Below, piece by piece: positions 45,414 through 54,233 of a stretch of DNA of 64,000 bases; the stretch's first letter is position 1, and each line of letters opens with the position of its first letter. The DNA lies in NCBI GenBank assembly GCA_963844855.1, contig CAWJQP010000051.1, forward strand, positions 341,994 to 405,993, in the 5' to 3' direction. The translations under genes and the position numbers were made by a program. The DNA comes from DASQDN01 sp963844855. Lineage in GTDB: Bacteria; Acidobacteriota; Terriglobia; Bryobacterales; Bryobacteraceae. The notes under the pieces are model-generated. The model did not search any database, had not been told where the DNA came from, and was given only the letters and a program-made list of their open reading frames with translations.

Positions 45414-46726
45414 CAGACTGCGTCCGAAATGCTCGTGAATGTAAAGTTGTGAGCTTGAATTGCCGGCGCAATCATCCCCGATTGACGAATGCTTTCGCTA
45501 ACCATGGCAGTGTTCTGTAACAGCCGGATTACACTTTCCGTGAACCGCAGGTTCATCACGGGTTTCGTAATCTCCCCTTTCTCAATAAGGAACAGGCCAT
45601 CCCGCGTAAGACCGGTTAACTGGACCGTTTGTGGATTGACGAATCGAATGTACCAAAACCGGGTCACCAGCAGGCCGCGTTCCGTCGCTTTGATTAAATC
45701 AGCGACTGTTGAGCTGCTGCCGTCCAAGATAAGCCTGTTCGAAGCTGGAGTGGCTTGTTTGCTTGTCTTGCTTGCCCAATAACGGTCATAGACGACGTTT
45801 TTTACAACGCCCTTGTCGATCCATGTGATCGGCGCGGCAGGCAAGGCGCCGCCAGACCAGTTAGATGTCGGAAATCGGCGATCCGTGGGGTCCGTGCGTA
45901 GAGTTATTATTTCGGGGAACAGCTTGGAGCCCACTAGGGTTCCACCGCCCTTCTTGCTCAGGAAGGATTGACCCTGCTCGGCTGAACGTGCCGAGAGAGT
46001 CTCGCCAATAGCTGACACCAGATCGGTCACTGCAGTTGGCTCCAAAACAACGGTGTACTTGCCCGGTTCGAGTCGAACCGGATTTCCTGACCACCTCAGG
46101 CACTTTTCGATCGCTCGCGAGCCGAGAGCGGCGCCGTTGATTTCCGCGATTCGGACGGATGGCTGCCCTGCCCAACCGGAACTTGTACCGCTTGCATTGC
46201 GGACCGTCGTTGTCAGCCGAGAGTCGGTTCCTCGCTCATATGCAGAGTTGCCGCGTTTGTTTGCGAACGTTCTCACATATGCCGAACGCTCAAAGTAGCC
46301 GGCGGAAACCAGTTTCTTCGCCGAGGCGCTCACGATTATGGATTTTACGTGCGGAATCATCTCCGCGGATCGCGCACGCGCTGTAGCTTCGTCCCAATTG
46401 TCATGTTCCGCGTACGTTTGCGGGCCGAGGGGCTCCATGTACTCTGGGTTTGCGGGAGCGAAGCCTGCAATTTCCTCGCTCTTCCGCACAGCTGCTTTCA
46501 GAGACTCATCACTTAAATCGGTCGTGCTTGAAACACCGGACTTCCCATCACGCCCGGACGTAACGGTCACTGTCTGCTCCAACGTGAAGCCCGAGGTTGT
46601 CAGGCCATTGTTCGCAAACCGCAGATACGCGGTTTCATACTCCGTAGCATCGACGGCGCAGTCCGGAAAACTCGAAAACTTGAGTGCCCTTGCCGTCAGC
46701 GCCTTTGCTTGTTCTTTCGTCAGCAT
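45413..46726 (-). CDS. tldE: TldE/PmbA-type subunit of the TldD-TldE metalloprotease
   Basis: This 437-residue PmbA/TldE-like protein has a characteristic N-terminal helical section (FANNGLTTSGFTLEQTVTVT) and a C-terminal sheet domain (KYTVVLEPTAVTDLVSAIG, WIDKGVVKNVVYDRYWA, GLLVTRFWYIRFVNPQTVQL). The TldE subunit lacks the zinc ligands and partners TldD, whose gene ends three bases upstream. The complex cleaves small unfolded peptides and takes part in maturation of some peptides. The frame is intact, unlike that of tldD. Confidence 0.88.
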   Translation of the reverse strand: MLTKEQAKALTARALKFSSFPDCAVDATEYETAYLRFANNGLTTSGFTLEQTVTVTSGRDGKSGVSSTTDLSDESLKAAVRKSEEIAGFAPANPEYMEPLGPQTYAEHDNWDEATARARSAEMIPHVKSIIVSASAKKLVSAGYFERSAYVRTFANKRGNSAYERGTDSRLTTTVRNASGTSSGWAGQPSVRIAEINGAALGSRAIEKCLRWSGNPVRLEPGKYTVVLEPTAVTDLVSAIGETLSARSAEQGQSFLSKKGGGTLVGSKLFPEIITLRTDPTDRRFPTSNWSGGALPAAPITWIDKGVVKNVVYDRYWASKTSKQATPASNRLILDGSSSTVADLIKATERGLLVTRFWYIRFVNPQTVQLTGLTRDGLFLIEKGEITKPVMNLRFTESVIRLLQNTAMVSESIRQSGMIAPAIQAHNFTFTSISDAV

Positions 46727-46729
46727 GGC

Positions 46730-47701
46730 TTAATCGGTAAGGATCACATCGATATTTCGAAAACGCGACGGCGAACATCCGTGGCTCATGGAATTGATCT
46801 GCGCCGGCTCACCCTTCCCGTCGTTGGCTGATCCATACATCTGCCAGTAACTCGGGCCTGCGATACCGTCGCAAGACTTCCAAAAGTCAGGCGATCGCGC
46901 CTGATACGCAACCTGCGAAATCATGCCGCGCTTCTTGCCACCCTTGATTTCCCAAAACGCGTCTCCTCCAAACTGAAAGTTGTAGCGTTGCTGATCGATT
47001 GAATAGCTCCCACGGCCTTCGATCAAAATGCCGTCCTCCACGCCGCCGATAAGATCTTCGATCGTCACGTCTGAACCGCCCGGCTCCAACGAAACATTGG
47101 GCATTCGTTGGAAGGGCACGGTCGACCAGGAATCGGCGTAACAGCACCCGCGCGACGCGTTCTCGCCGACGAGATGCGCTTGATCCCGGATCGTCTGATA
47201 ACCGCTGAAGATACCCTTGCTAATAATCGGAAACTTCGTGGTCTTTACTCCATCGTCGTCGTACGCTACTGTTGCCAAGCCTCGCTCGATGGTTCGATCA
47301 CCGTAGACGTTGACGATGTCACTAGCAATCCGCTCTTTACGAAGCTTGTCAACCGTTAGGTAACTGGTTCCCGCGTAGTTGGCTTCAAAACCGAGCGCGC
47401 GGTCGAGTTCGGTCGCGTGCCCAATGCTCTCGTGAATCGTGAGGAAGAGATGACTCGGCATGAGCACGAGATCCTTCTTTCCCGGCCGAACGGGCGGGGC
47501 CAACAGGTGCTCGACTACTTCTTCTCGAATACGCTGCGCGTTTTCGATCAAATTCATCTGAGGGACAAACTCATAGCCTGTCGACAGTGGAGTGGGAGTG
47601 TAGGTGCGGCTCTTCGAGAGTCTTTTCTGCACGATCCACCGCGTTTGCCGTAGCGACGCCGAACGTCTGAATGATGAGTTGCTGAATCGAAGAGCCTTCA
47701 C
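46730..47701 (-). CDS. tldD: TldD-like metalloprotease, C-terminal part (frameshifted gene)
   Basis: This frame holds the zinc-binding part of TldD: LVLMPSHLFLTIHESIGHATE (HExxxH in HESIGH), then TVAYDDDGVKTTKFPII, HLVGENASRGCCYADSW and the C-terminal GCSPSRFRN. Its first 35 or so codons are out of frame with the N-terminal part; true homology begins around RTYTPTPLSTGYEF. One extra base, most simply an A in the AAAA at 47623-47626 (minus strand), separates it from the upstream part. The metal site is complete, so the protein would be functional if the indel is a read error. Confidence 0.8.
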   Translation of the reverse strand: MKALRFSNSSFRRSASLRQTRWIVQKRLSKSRTYTPTPLSTGYEFVPQMNLIENAQRIREEVVEHLLAPPVRPGKKDLVLMPSHLFLTIHESIGHATELDRALGFEANYAGTSYLTVDKLRKERIASDIVNVYGDRTIERGLATVAYDDDGVKTTKFPIISKGIFSGYQTIRDQAHLVGENASRGCCYADSWSTVPFQRMPNVSLEPGGSDVTIEDLIGGVEDGILIEGRGSYSIDQQRYNFQFGGDAFWEIKGGKKRGMISQVAYQARSPDFWKSCDGIAGPSYWQMYGSANDGKGEPAQINSMSHGCSPSRFRNIDVILTD

Positions 47702-48303
47702 TCGAAGCGAAGTACTTGTCTTCAGAGCGGAAGGTTAGAGAGGCGTTGGAAGACAAGACTCTTTTTTCTTTCTTCACCTCGCGCGCAACATCGGAAAGTA
47801 GCGCGAGTTTCTCCGAAATCGGAACATCGAACGGATTTCGCTCGAACCGCGCCGTCCATCGATCCTTATAGGCCTTGGTTGGAGCAAGAGTGAGCGGACG
47901 CGCTCTGATCGTCGCGTTCGCCTTCGCAATTGCGACGGCCTCTTGCGTGATACGGCTTATCTCGGCGGGTGTTACCAAAGGCGACGACGCAAATCCCCAG
48001 GCGCCGTCGACGATGACGCGGACACCAAAGCCGAAACTATCGGTGTCGCGAATATTGGGCACTTCCAATGTCTTGCCTGTGCCGCGTTCGGGGCTTAAGC
48101 GCATCGACACACTCTGATCACGATAGCGATTGATGCGGATGTCGCAATAGGAAGCCTTCAGTTTCTTCGCTTGTCGCAACGCGGAATCAGCCAGCTTCTC
48201 AAGCGAGGGATTTGGTAGCTTACTGTCATTCGGCCCAGCGAACAATTCGTTTGCTAAAGCAGCCGCCGAAGCTCGCCAGGAAACCTCGTCTTGTAAGACT
48301 CAT
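47571..48303 (-). pseudogene. tldD: TldD-like metalloprotease, N-terminal part with Tat signal (frameshifted)
   Basis: The N-terminal domain of TldD is visible from about 48275 (ASAAALANELFAGPND, on to SVSMRLSPERGTGKTLEV and SFGFGVRVIVDGAWGFAS) down to VDRAEKTLEE, where it runs out of frame. Upstream, ATG 48303 starts MSLTRRGFLASFGG, a twin-arginine signal, but in yet another frame; one base too many in the GGCGGC near 48265-48280 would explain it. ATG 48303 overlaps the nth stop as ATGA, supporting that start. So this gene carries two single-base shifts. Tat-exported TldD-like proteins occur in acidobacteria. Confidence 0.75.
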
Positions 48304-48983
48304 ATCGTCTTATCCTTTGCATAGCAGATCGGGTCGAGCAGGCACTCTGAGCAGCGTGGTTTGCGCGCAACGCAGAGGCCACGTCCGTGGTGGATGATCT
48401 GGTGCGAGAAGAGAATCCAGCGTTCTTTCGGAATGACCTTCATCAAATCCTTTTCGATTTTGACTGGATCATCGTGTTTAGTGAGATCGAGACGACGGGA
48501 AATTCGGTGAACGTGTGTATCAACAACAACGCCGGAAGCAATTCCGTATGCCGTTCCAAGCACGACATTAGCGGTCTTTCGGGCGGCTCCCGGTACGGTC
48601 AGCAGCGCTTCGATAGTTTGTGGAATCTCTCCCTTGAACTCACCTTGAATTCGCTTGGCTGCTCCTACTATGCTCTTCGCCTTGTTATTGAAGAAGCCGG
48701 TTGAACGGATGTCGCTGGCGAGCTCCTCCTGACTGACACTCGCAAAATCGGCGATGGTTGGATATTTCGCAAACAGCCCCGGCGTTACTTCATTAACACG
48801 CTTATCAGTGCATTGCGCGGATAAGATCGTGGCGACCAGCAGTTCCCACGGCGAACTGTGATGTAGCGCGCAAGTAACATTCGGATAGAGTTTGTCCAAA
48901 CCCTCTAGAATAAGTGTCACCCGCTTCCGTCTATCGGCTGCATTCTTCGGCTTTGGCACTCTTGAAGGCGGTGTCGCAGGCAT
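48300..48983 (-). CDS. nth: Endonuclease III (DNA glycosylase/AP lyase)
   Basis: The protein is 227 residues. It shows the helix-hairpin-helix LLTVPGAARKTANVVLG with catalytic Lys, catalytic Asp in VVVDTHVHRIS, and the C-terminal [4Fe-4S] motif C-x6-C-x2-C-x5-C (CVARKPRCSECLLDPIC). It removes oxidised pyrimidines. A short Pro/Lys-rich N-terminus precedes the core. It is the first gene of the minus-strand run to pgk and its TGA overlaps the tldD ATG. A plus-strand membrane protein gene starts divergently 20 bases away. Confidence 0.94.
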   Translation of the reverse strand: MPATPPSRVPKPKNAADRRKRVTLILEGLDKLYPNVTCALHHSSPWELLVATILSAQCTDKRVNEVTPGLFAKYPTIADFASVSQEELASDIRSTGFFNNKAKSIVGAAKRIQGEFKGEIPQTIEALLTVPGAARKTANVVLGTAYGIASGVVVDTHVHRISRRLDLTKHDDPVKIEKDLMKVIPKERWILFSHQIIHHGRGLCVARKPRCSECLLDPICYAKDKTI

Positions 48984-49003
48984 TGTTATTGCGGGAATGC
49001 CTC

Positions 49004-50500
49004 ATGATAGCATCGCCAGTGGCGATGAGACCCTCCCTCGTGTGGTTGTTGTTGCTCGCCTTGATAGCCTTTGGCGCCGGCATTTTTGGAACTTTCTTTC
49101 TTGATGATTATGCGATCTTTTCCGACCCTGTTCTGACCTCGCGATCGGGTTGGTGGGAAGTTTGGCGGTTAGAACAGACGCGGCCCCTCACATATTTCAC
49201 GTTCTGGTTGAACTATCACACAAGTGGAAAAAATCCCATCGGATATCATGCGCTGAATATCGGCTTGCATCTTGTTGCAGTTTGGCTTGCGTTCAAAGTT
49301 TTACGACGAATGCTGCCGGAGCGTATCGCCTGGATCGCCGTAGTAATCTTTGCAGCGCATCCGCTCCAGTCCGAAGCCGTGAACTACGTCTTCGCAAGAA
49401 GCAATCTTCTAATGTCGGTATTTAGTCTTCTCGCGTTGAACGATTGGTTGACAGACCGGAGGTGGCGAGCAGTCTTGTGGGTTGGCATTGCACTGCTCGC
49501 GAAAGAAGAAGCCGTTGGGCTTCCCGTATTCGTGTTGTTGTTAGAAATGTCGAGGTCTCGAGCGCGATCGACGTGGAAGCCGATTGCTGTCATGTTCGTG
49601 ATCGCTGTCATCATCGGCGCCCGAGTTCTTGTAGCGACAGCGACAACACCGGGTTCCGGCGCGGGAGTGCAAGCTGGATTCTCGGCGTCGCAGTACTTCT
49701 GGACCCAAGGTCTGGTTATCTGGCGCTATATCGCCATGGTGGCGATTCCTTTGTGGCCTTATCGGATCGATTCGCCGATTGTTCCAGGAGTGTATTGGTG
49801 GGCATGGGTCGCTCTTGTCGCATGTGCCGCCACAGCTGCAATGCGCTTCAAGGAACTTCGTGCAGGTTTCTGGCTCGTAGGGGCACTCGCATTGTTGCTG
49901 CCGAGTTCCTCCATCTTTCCAGCGGCGGACTTGGCTGCGGATCGCCGCATGTATTTGCCGATGCTCCCTTTCGCCGTAGCGATTGCATTGTGCGTTCCCC
50001 GGATCCGCTATGTGGTACCCGCTCTCGCGATCCTCTCGATGATTCGAACGTATGATTGGCTGGATGCGGAACGTTTCTGGCGCAAACAGGCGCCAGGTGG
50101 GAGCATCCGTACGCAAGTCCAGCTGGCGCGTTTAGTCGATCCGAAAGAAGCTTTGCGCATTCTGGAAGCCGCGAAAGCGCGTACGCCGCACGAAAGTCTG
50201 ATTGCCTCAGAATTGGGAAGGGCGTATTTAGCCAGCGGCGAACGCGAGAACGCGCTGGCTGAATTTGGTCGCGCGCTAGCGCTCGACCCTGAGAGTCCGC
50301 AGGCGCTGAGTAATCGAGGCGTCGCGTTGCTCATGCTGAAGCAGACCGACGCTGCGCGTGCTGATTTCGAGCGAGCCTTACGGATCGACCCATGTGCGTT
50401 CGAGGCGCGACTCAACGCTACTCGCATGGGCCTTCACCCGGTCGAAGCCCCGCAATGCCGCTATTCCGAAGATCAACGGAAGGCTTTGTCCGGCGAGTGA
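49004..50500 (+). CDS. Polytopic membrane protein with C-terminal TPRs (TMTC/GT-C-like)
   Basis: The protein is about 498 residues. Around ten hydrophobic helices fill residues 1-365, with the acidic loop FFLDDYAIFSDP after the first helix and AAHPLQSEAVNYVFARSNLL, features shared with TMTC-type O-mannosyltransferase-like proteins. The last 110 residues hold about two to three TPR units (IASELGRAYLASGERENALA, NRGVALLMLKQTDAARADF). The start could be ATG 49004 or 49025; an upstream start at 48914 would overlap nth antisense. Function is inferred from fold only. Confidence 0.75.
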   Translation: MIASPVAMRPSLVWLLLLALIAFGAGIFGTFFLDDYAIFSDPVLTSRSGWWEVWRLEQTRPLTYFTFWLNYHTSGKNPIGYHALNIGLHLVAVWLAFKVLRRMLPERIAWIAVVIFAAHPLQSEAVNYVFARSNLLMSVFSLLALNDWLTDRRWRAVLWVGIALLAKEEAVGLPVFVLLLEMSRSRARSTWKPIAVMFVIAVIIGARVLVATATTPGSGAGVQAGFSASQYFWTQGLVIWRYIAMVAIPLWPYRIDSPIVPGVYWWAWVALVACAATAAMRFKELRAGFWLVGALALLLPSSSIFPAADLAADRRMYLPMLPFAVAIALCVPRIRYVVPALAILSMIRTYDWLDAERFWRKQAPGGSIRTQVQLARLVDPKEALRILEAAKARTPHESLIASELGRAYLASGERENALAEFGRALALDPESPQALSNRGVALLMLKQTDAARADFERALRIDPCAFEARLNATRMGLHPVEAPQCRYSEDQRKALSGE

Positions 50501-50503
50501 TCA

Positions 50504-50917
50504 CTACTTTTTTCGAGTGAGCTTTAATCCCGATCCACCATCTGACACTTCGTCTGTCTTAAAAAGAGCCAGGCTGTCGTGATCGGTCAGGTCCACACGA
50601 AACTTGGCATTCGGTCCCCGTTCCGCGCTTCCGTGATGCTTGTGGTGAATGACTTCGAAAGTGAGCGACTTGCCCTTCACAACGGGAATCAGCAGGGGTG
50701 TTGGATTCCTGCCACCTTCCACGCGCCATTTTCCATCATCGCCACGACGTTGGAAGTAGAACACGATTGTTCCGCCGATCTTGCCGTCCATCTCGTTAAT
50801 CGTAAGTTCAATTGCAGGCTGGTCGTTCAGGCTCGCCTCCCATACGCCGGTAAAAGGGGAACCCGACTCTGCTATCGAGGCGAAGACCACGAACATCCCA
50901 AGCAGACTTTTGTACAT
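50504..50917 (-). CDS. Small exported protein of unknown function
   Basis: This 137-residue protein has a short signal-like N-terminus (SLLGMFVVFASIAES) and an all-beta body: FTGVWEASLNDQPAIELTIN, KIGGTIVFYFQRRGDDGKW, KSLTFEVIHHKHHGS. It resembles lipocalin-like exported domains often found beside PadR/BlaI-controlled genes in acidobacteria, but I cannot name the family. GGAGG lies upstream of ATG 50917. Its promoter contains a 20-bp palindrome, so expression is probably controlled by a dimeric repressor. Confidence 0.75.
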   Translation of the reverse strand: MYKSLLGMFVVFASIAESGSPFTGVWEASLNDQPAIELTINEMDGKIGGTIVFYFQRRGDDGKWRVEGGRNPTPLLIPVVKGKSLTFEVIHHKHHGSAERGPNAKFRVDLTDHDSLALFKTDEVSDGGSGLKLTRKK

Positions 50918-50934
50918 ATTTGACCTCCGGCGTC

Positions 50935-50963
50935 ATTATGTACTAGTTAACTAGTACAATCAA
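50935..50963 (-). promoter_or_regulatory. Promoter with a palindromic operator in the -35/-10 spacer
   Basis: On the minus strand TTGATT (50958-50963) and CATAAT (50935-50940) are separated by exactly 17 bases. The perfect palindrome TGTACTAGTTAACTAGTACA (50939-50958) fills that spacer and touches both boxes. A bound dimer would block RNA polymerase. It serves the small exported protein gene starting at 50917. Confidence 0.7.
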
Positions 50964-51003
50964 GCGGTAACAGTGAGATGGAACCAGTCGATAGACTAAA
51001 AAC

Positions 51004-51948
51004 GTGGCAACGACTGCGCTCCTACTCGATCCGCTTTACAAGCAGCACCTCACCGGCGCGGGACATCCCGAGCGGCCCGAACGATATGACGCCGTTACTT
51101 CAGGTCTCGAGCAAGCCGGTATCGTCCGTGATGCTCTTCGCATTCCATCGAGGCGAGCTACCGAAGACGAGCTTGCTACATGCCACAGCAGAGAATACAT
51201 TGCGACCGCGAAACGGGACATCGCGCGTGGCGCACGCGATCTATCGACTGGTGACACGGCTGTGAGCCCGCGATCGCTTGACGTTTCACTCGAGGCTGTG
51301 GGGGGTGTGTTGAACTGTGTCGACGCGGTGCTGCAAGGCAAAGCCAAGAACGCATTTTGCGCTGTTCGTCCACCCGGTCATCACGCGACTCCAGTCCGTG
51401 GGATGGGATTCTGCATATTCAACAACGTTGCGATTGCCGCTCGGCATGCCCAAAAGAAGCACGGAATTGGGCGCGTATTGATTGCCGACTGGGATGTGCA
51501 TCATGGCAACGGTACGCAAGACATTTTCTACAATGACGGGTCGGTCTTCTTTTTCAGCACTCATCAATCTCCTTGGTATCCCGGGACGGGAGCGCGAGAC
51601 GAGACGGGCGAAGGCCCCGGTCGAGGCGCAACGATGAACTGTCCGTTTCCAGCCGGCGCCGGAAGAGCGGAGATCGGCGGCGCATTTCGGGAGCGTCTGA
51701 TGCCTGCTATGGAGAAGTTCAAGCCTGAGTTGGTATTAATTTCGGCTGGGTTCGATTCGCGGGAAGGCGATCCGTTGGGTAAGTTCACGCTCACTGACGA
51801 GGATTTCGCTGAACTCTCGCGTTTGCTTATGGATATAGCCGACAAACATGCCGGCGGGCGGGTGGTGTCCATGCTGGAAGGTGGCTACAGCTTGACAGGT
51901 TTAGCCTCTGGAGTCGCCGCGCATGTAACCACGCTGACGCATGCTTGA
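51004..51948 (+). CDS. Histone-deacetylase-superfamily hydrolase
   Basis: This 314-residue arginase/deacetylase-fold enzyme has GHPERPERYDAV at the N-terminus, the active-site His pair in RPPGHHAT, zinc-ligand motif DWDVHHGNGTQDIF and a second ligand region SAGFDSREGDPLG. The transition-state aromatic is in EGGYSL near the C-terminus. Bacterial members are acetylpolyamine or lysine deacetylases; the true substrate is unknown. It starts at GTG 51004 without a clear ribosome-binding site. tRNA-Arg follows 42 bases after the stop. Confidence 0.9.
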   Translation: MATTALLLDPLYKQHLTGAGHPERPERYDAVTSGLEQAGIVRDALRIPSRRATEDELATCHSREYIATAKRDIARGARDLSTGDTAVSPRSLDVSLEAVGGVLNCVDAVLQGKAKNAFCAVRPPGHHATPVRGMGFCIFNNVAIAARHAQKKHGIGRVLIADWDVHHGNGTQDIFYNDGSVFFFSTHQSPWYPGTGARDETGEGPGRGATMNCPFPAGAGRAEIGGAFRERLMPAMEKFKPELVLISAGFDSREGDPLGKFTLTDEDFAELSRLLMDIADKHAGGRVVSMLEGGYSLTGLASGVAAHVTTLTHA

Positions 51949-51990
51949 GTTTGGTTGGCCGGGATGCTAGATTAGTGAGTACCTACCTGT

Positions 51991-52067
51991 GCGCCCGTAG
52001 CTCAGTTGGATAGAGCGTCTGGCTACGAACCAGAAGGTCGCATGTTCGAGTCATGCCGGGCGCACCA
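51991..52067 (+). tRNA. tRNA-Arg (anticodon ACG)
   Basis: A full cloverleaf is visible. Acceptor arms GCGCCCG (51991-51997) and CGGGCGC (52057-52063) pair perfectly. The D arm is GCTC...GAGC. The anticodon stem TCTGG/CCAGA encloses CTACGAA with ACG at 52025-52027. The T arm GCATG-TTCGAGT-CATGC follows, and CCA is encoded at 52065-52067. ACG (read as ICG) decodes CGU/CGC/CGA. A mobile patch begins just downstream. Confidence 0.97.
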
Positions 52068-52416
52068 ATTCAATCAATCACTTGCAAAGAGCTTGGCGGT
52101 GTCGTCCTTAAATTGGTGTTCAAAATCAGCCTGACGATCATTCGGGCATCAATGGTCTTCAGAGGACCCTAACAGCATCCGCTCTTTAGCGGTCCTAAGG
52201 GAAAACGGCCGTGCACAACTCCCAAGCTAGGCGCAGCGGCTTCAAAACCGCTCTCCGCTTCATGCCCCAAAAAAACAAAACGAGCAAGCTGGCGTGGAAC
52301 CGGAATAGTCGAGGTTAGATGGGGATTCAGAGATGGAAGACAATTCAGGGAAAATGGCCGTATGGCAGTGAGGATAGGCGGGTCGGGGCTTGCCAGCGCC
52401 AGACCCGCTCGTGGTC
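52068..52416. other. Non-coding stretch between tRNA-Arg and ssb
   Basis: These 349 bases hold no recognisable gene. They contain an A-rich run (CCCCAAAAAAACAAAACGAG near 52262). I looked for a repeat of the tRNA 3' end here and further right and did not find one, so an attachment site is not demonstrated. Confidence 0.5.
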
Positions 52417-52788
52417 TCAGGCACCGTTCGCATCAGGCTCGATGTCGCTGTCAAGGCGTCGCTCAGCACGATCCAGCTTGCCGATCGTATCCGCGCGAAG
52501 CTCGACAACGTGATGCTTCACGCCATCGCGCTCATACTCGCGCGTCCGAACGGCACCCTGCACCATCACGTAGGATCCCTTTGCGAGGGTACGTGTGTAT
52601 TCAGCAAGTTTCCCGAATGAGACCACTCGATGCCAGTCTGTCCGTCCCTGCCAGTTTCCAGCAGCGTCTTTCCAGGATTCTTTGGTCGCTACTGAGAGCG
52701 TGGTGACGAGCGTGCTGCTCGGAGTGTAGTGTGCGTCGGCATCACTGCCCGTGAAGCCGATGATCGTGAGCTGATTCATTGTGTACAT
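52417..52788 (-). CDS. ssb: Single-stranded DNA-binding protein (accessory type)
   Basis: This 123-residue OB-fold SSB has NQLTIIGFTGSDADAHYTPS, VATKESWKDAAGNWQGRTDW with HRVVSFGKLAEY, and the strand GSYVMVQGAVRTREYE. It lacks the long disordered tail and acidic DDDIPF tip of chromosomal SSB; the end is short and Asp/Glu rich. Such forms are usual on plasmids, phages and integrative elements. AAGGAG lies seven bases before ATG 52788. Its long 5' region is full of hairpins. With the neighbouring recombinases it marks a mobile region. Confidence 0.88.
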   Translation of the reverse strand: MYTMNQLTIIGFTGSDADAHYTPSSTLVTTLSVATKESWKDAAGNWQGRTDWHRVVSFGKLAEYTRTLAKGSYVMVQGAVRTREYERDGVKHHVVELRADTIGKLDRAERRLDSDIEPDANGA

Positions 52789-53438
52789 CTAAGTTCTCCT
52801 TTTCTGCTGCCCGGTTGTTCCGGGGGCAACCGAAAAGCGAGCGGCTCCGCTCCCAAAGGAAGCCGGAGAGCTTTGTTGGGGGAACCGGCGGCGCTTAGGG
52901 TTCTCGGGTGTGGAGAAACCTGCTGGGGGAACCGACAAAGCAGAACGGAGGCGAGAGCCGGGCGCGCGAGTTTAAGCGACGCAGGTGCCTTGGACAACTG
53001 GGCGGGCAGAGATGAGAACGGCAGTCACTTATGAACAGCCGTCACGGCGGGCGAGTTACGGCAGCAGATCCGCCGAGTCCAAAGCGACCGTGACAACCAT
53101 TACCGCCTGCGTAGATGGGAGGCGTTGAAAAGACGATGCGTGAGACCGGGATGTGGCCTGAGGCATAGATGAATACGCCTCAGTTACTACGATCGAAATG
53201 ATGCGCAAGTGCAGCAGAGGTTTGCAACGCCGGGAGCGAGACCAATAGGATCGGAAGATGAACCCTGCTAGCCAGAACGATGATGTTGTGAACAGTATCG
53301 AACTCCGCGCGAATTCAAGTCGGCGGTTACAACGGCGTTTGGACGAAGCCGCTCGCGCGGCGGACGCTACGCTTGCGGTAACGAGGGACACCGGTTGAGT
53401 TAGAGGAATAGTGTAGGACACGAGGAAAGGAGTTCCTT
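52789..53438. other. Non-coding, hairpin-rich region between ssb and an integrase remnant
   Basis: No gene is supported in these 650 bases. Near ssb there are repeated motifs: GGGGGAACCG at 52878-52887 and 52925-52934, a hairpin CGGTTG/CAACCG at 52812-52832, GAGCGGCTCCGCTC just after, and the inverted pair GCTTTGT (52870-52876) and ACAAAGC (52935-52941). These may be regulatory, an origin-like region or element ends. The right part is probably the 5' end of the IS91-type element. Confidence 0.5.
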
Positions 53439-53535
53439 GTGACCCCATTGCGAAAGAAGATGCTGGAGGAACTTCAGCGTCGCAACTATTCCGAGAGCAC
53501 GCAGCGCGCATACCTGCACATCGTCGCGGATTGGC
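53439..53535 (+). pseudogene. N-terminal remnant of an IS91-associated tyrosine recombinase
   Basis: GTG 53439 with GAGGAAAGGAG upstream starts MTPLRKKMLEELQRRNYSES, then TQRAYLHIVA. This is the SAM-like N-terminal domain of the XerD-type integrase often carried with IS91-family transposases. After about 32 codons the sequence changes abruptly at about 53535 into the antisense of a serine recombinase, so only the start survives. Confidence 0.7.
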
Positions 53536-54213
53536 GTGCAGTTCTACATCGTGGTCGCGAAACCACTGAAAGGTCTGCCGCACACTCCAACGTTCTCGGA
53601 ATTTGAGGAACACAAGTTGCAGGGCTTCGGAAACGCGTCGGTCGGGATGAAACGCAACCTTGTTCATCGCGTCCAGCACAAATCCGACCGGAAGCCGTTT
53701 GAACAGTTCACCGCGACGCGCCTTGGACTCTTGGCCCGCTTGCATTCGTTGGCGCAGGATCTTCAGTTCGACAACGCTGAGTGTCCCCTTGATACCAAGC
53801 ACGAGTTGATCATCGAGAGAATTCAAGTCATAGATATGTTGCTCGTCGGCAATGAGAGTTCCGAAGATCTGGCATACCTCCAGTAACCGGCACCAATCCT
53901 TGTCCGTACGAGATAGCCTTGAGACTTCCCAGCTTCCGACGATTCCGACCTCTCCCAGTGCCACAGAGCTCAGGACGCGTTCGAATCCTTCTCGTCGGGC
54001 CGAAGCCATGCCGGCACTGGATCCGAGATCGTTAGCAATAATTTCCACGGCTTTCCAGCCCAGGCCGCGCATCCGCTCGGCCACGTCATACTGGAGGCGC
54101 TGGCTCTCCTTGTTCTGCCGTACCTGCTTCTCGCTCGACTGCCGTAAGTAGACGATGGCTCTGCGAGCCAAGTGCTCCGGCTTGATCTTGGGATGGCACA
54201 AGACCTGATTCAT
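53536..54213 (-). pseudogene. Serine recombinase, C-terminally truncated
   Basis: From ATG 54213 the frame encodes a resolvase catalytic domain: IVYLRQSSEKQVRQNKESQR with the catalytic Ser, then LGSSAGMASARREGFERVLS and the start of the recombinase domain (LPVGFVLDAMNKVAFHPDRR, on to TFQWFRDHDVEL). About 225 residues in, homology stops at about 53536. The frame stays open for another 157 codons to 53056, but that part is only the antisense of the integrase remnant and its 5' region. The DNA-binding half of a large serine recombinase is missing, so it is probably inactive. Confidence 0.7.
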
Positions 54214-54233
54214 CAGCTTTCCCTCCTTGAGCT

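Noticed and set aside
53056..53535. C-terminal half of the serine recombinase frame as real protein
   Set aside because: It is open by chance; the DNA is the antisense of an integrase remnant and its 5' region, and recombinase homology stops at about 53536.
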